Assembly: GCA_002398515.1 (NCBI GenBank)
Contig: DGZL01000127.1
Span: 438-8,896, forward strand
From: Firmicutes bacterium UBA4981
GTDB lineage: Bacteria > Bacillota > SHA-98 > UBA4971
DNA length: 8,459 nt
Direction: 5' to 3'
Shown: one piece after another, positions 7,413 through 8,459 of the stretch
How positions within the stretch are numbered: the first letter of the stretch is position 1
Layout of the letters: every line of letters begins with the position of its first letter
The notes under the pieces: model-generated
The model's database searches: none
The model's input: the letters and a program-made list of their open reading frames with translations, nothing else
Told to the model about the DNA's origin: nothing
Position numbers and translations under genes: made by a program

Positions 7413-7683
7413 CTGCCACCCTGCACCACATATCCCCGCGCTTGCGTTTCCGCTTGTTTAGGGTTACCGATTCTTCGGATAATACAGGGCTTCCCCATAT
7501 TTGGCAAGGTTACCCACCTGGCAGGCCACCCTCGGTTCGCTTTTGCTGTGTTCCGTGCTCCCCCTTCGGCTTCCTTCAGACCCCACCGTTACCGGCGACG
7601 GCCTTGCCTACAGGTTCTCTTCCCGCCGGTTAGGTGATAGGACTTCTTTCAGTCCTTCGGCTCAGCAAACATGCCGGACAAAC
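7410..7683 (-). ncRNA. Group II intron domain I remnant
   Basis: This non-coding stretch has no credible long protein frame but carries features of class C domain I RNA: the CCGGCAT 5' segment, a GGAC/GTCC stem near 7649-7635, GCAAGGCCGTC followed by GTCTGAAGGAAGC, GGAACAC, and a GCG-GAAA-CGC tetraloop hairpin near 7450. It ends in GGTGCAGGGTGGCAGATGAG, like the 3' part of domain I, where it fuses to the RT fragment. A 29-codon frame starting MGKPCIIRR lies inside it but is best read as coincidental. Coordinates are approximate. Confidence 0.68.
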
Positions 7684-7684
7684 G

Positions 7685-7708
7685 AAAAAGCGTGTCATAA
7701 AGACACGC
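7685..7708 (-). terminator. Intrinsic terminator downstream of jag
   Basis: On the minus strand GCGTGTC (7708-7702), loop TTTAT, GACACGC (7696-7690) and then TTTTT (7689-7685) form a 7-bp GC-rich hairpin with a T-run, 84 nt after the jag stop. Only the minus orientation has the T-run. It should end transcripts coming from jag and its upstream genes, which separates them from mnmE. The group II intron begins 2 nt after the T-run. Confidence 0.85.
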
Positions 7709-7760
7709 ATCTACTTTCATCCTGCTCTCAGTCTACCTATATTATTGTGTTGTCATGCCC

Positions 7761-7788
7761 CAACTGATACTATTAAAGGACTCAGTTG
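7761..7788. repeat. Inverted repeat just after jag
   Basis: Perfect 7-bp arms CAACTGA (7761-7767) and TCAGTTG (7782-7788) flank a 14-nt loop, starting 4 nt after the jag stop codon. No T-run follows, so it is not itself a standard terminator; it might protect the 3' end of the transcript, or be chance. Confidence 0.35.
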
Positions 7789-7791
7789 TCT

Positions 7792-8448
7792 TCATTCTTC
7801 TTTGCACGCAACAACCACATATCTGAACGGGTCTTCGCCTTCACTGAACGACTCCACACTTCTACACTCTTGAACAGCAAGATGAACTATTCTTCGTTCC
7901 ATAGGATTCATGGGCTCGAGGCGGATTTCTCCACCGTCTCTCATAACTCGCTCTGCTACAGACCGCGCCAGCCTCTTTAGGGATGCTGCCCTTCTACCGC
8001 GATATCCCTGAGCATCAACGATAATCCTAATCCTCTCTCCGGGTTTTCCGCTAGCCTCCAGCTGTCTCCAATAGTTTCCTGCAACAAGATTCACTATATA
8101 TTGCACTGCATCAAGAGTAGCCCCGCGCCTTCCAATGAGGGCTCCCACTTCGTCACCGAATATTTCAAGCTCCAGCGTACCATCGTCAAAGGAAGATTCA
8201 ATGGTAATATCTTTCAGATCCATATAGTCAATCAATTTTCCGAAAAACTCACAGATTTCATCTGCCAGATTCACCTTTTCTGTTACCTTGACACGTGCTA
8301 ACCTCTGACCGACAAGTCCGAGAATCCCCCTTGAAGGCTCTTCAAGAACCTCGATCTCCACTTCATCTGACGGCAGGCCTAAGTCCTTCAAAGCATCTTG
8401 AACTGCTTCTTCTATAGTCTTGCCGCTTTTCTCAACGCTTCGAGTCAT
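7792..8448 (-). CDS. khpB: RNA-binding protein KhpB/Jag (Jag-N, KH, R3H domains)
   Basis: Jag/KhpB is a cytoplasmic RNA-binding protein that in streptococci partners KhpA and affects cell elongation and division; it normally lies beside yidC near the origin. The 218 residues show a Jag-N domain (about 3-56, SGKTIEEAV through GILGLVGQRLARVKV), a type II KH domain with the GxxG loop IGRRG (105-109), and an R3H domain (about 152-214) with the defining R185-x3-H189. The linker between Jag-N and KH is very short, whereas some Firmicute Jag proteins carry a long charged linker. The ATG at 8448 gives MTRSVEKSGKTIEEAV, the usual N-terminus, with a modest GGAAG 6 nt upstream at the window edge. It is the last gene before a terminator. 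yidC is expected just outside the window to the right. Confidence 0.96.
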   Translation of the reverse strand: MTRSVEKSGKTIEEAVQDALKDLGLPSDEVEIEVLEEPSRGILGLVGQRLARVKVTEKVNLADEICEFFGKLIDYMDLKDITIESSFDDGTLELEIFGDEVGALIGRRGATLDAVQYIVNLVAGNYWRQLEASGKPGERIRIIVDAQGYRGRRAASLKRLARSVAERVMRDGGEIRLEPMNPMERRIVHLAVQECRSVESFSEGEDPFRYVVVACKEE

Positions 8449-8459
8449 CTTTGTCTTCC

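Larger units (their letters stand above)
6786..7683 (-). mobile_element. Degenerate, internally deleted group II intron (class C type)
   Basis: The element starts on the minus strand at 7683 with GTTTGTCCGGCATG, close to the class C 5' end GTGYG-CCCGGCATG. The next 270 nt contain domain I-like stretches (for example GTCTGAAGGAAGC and GGAACAC), and then run straight into the 3' half of the maturase gene. The end of domain I, domains II and III and the front half of the RT are missing, and no domain V (catalytic AGC/GTTC hairpin) or VI lies before mnmE, so the intron cannot splice. It follows directly on an intrinsic terminator, the preferred target of class C introns. The left boundary is uncertain and could lie anywhere between about 6740 and 6900. 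The class assignment rests on remembered family sequences. Confidence 0.78.

Noticed and set aside
7408..7497. 29-codon frame MGKPCIIRR…VVQGGR on the minus strand as a small protein
   Set aside because: It lies wholly in the domain I-like RNA of the intron remnant, with no ribosome-binding site recognised; QGG probably coincides with the deletion junction.
7137..7767. Plus-strand open frames opposite the intron remnant
   Set aside because: They are antisense to structured intron RNA and the maturase fragment, have no recognisable domains, and resemble the spurious proteins often predicted on such elements.
8288..8300. A second CACGTG inside jag as a possible parS
   Set aside because: Its flanks (CTTGA and CTAAC) match the parS arms at only one of four positions on each side; not a credible ParB site.
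1..8459. oriC, DnaA boxes, CRISPR array, tRNA genes or defence genes
   Set aside because: I found no TTATCCACA-like boxes, no regularly spaced repeats, no tRNA-like cloverleaf and no defence-type protein; the origin is expected outside the right edge.

Overview
The window is a chromosomal segment from next to a replication origin, almost certainly from a Firmicute (Bacillota) and most likely an anaerobic Clostridia-type lineage. The gene order jag(khpB)–mnmE–mnmG–rsmG–noc–parA(soj)–parB(spo0J), all on the minus strand, is the classic Firmicute arrangement beside oriC. Noc is a Firmicute-specific ParB paralogue. No DnaA boxes or dnaA are visible, so the origin should lie beyond the right-hand end (past 8459), with transcription running away from it. 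The species cannot be named from the sequence.

Layout from right to left, in the direction of transcription. jag/khpB (8448–7792) encodes an RNA-binding protein. Behind it come a short hairpin and a good intrinsic terminator (7708–7685). Directly after the terminator's T-run sits a degraded group II intron of class C type (7683 to about 6786). It keeps a 5' end and domain I-like RNA, joined abruptly to the C-terminal part of the reverse transcriptase/maturase (YADD and domain X), and has no visible domain V/VI. Next is a compact run: mnmE (6738–5350), mnmG (5310–3412), rsmG (3428–2703), a 195-bp spacer, then noc (2507–1611), parA (1560–799) and parB (806 to beyond position 1, C-terminus cut off by the window). 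Starts were reset from the longest open frames using Shine-Dalgarno spacing and family N-termini; mnmE, mnmG and parB use GTG.

Functionally, MnmE and MnmG together modify the tRNA wobble uridine, RsmG methylates 16S rRNA, and Jag/KhpB binds RNA. ParA, ParB and a parS site inside parB form the chromosome partition system, and Noc is the membrane-tethered, nucleoid-occlusion sister of ParB.

Most of the window is well-known housekeeping. The points worth a second look are the terminator-nested, internally deleted class C intron, the long palindrome around the parS site, and an altered CTP-binding motif (GQRRLQA in place of GERRxRA) in ParB. I see no convincing undescribed multi-gene system.
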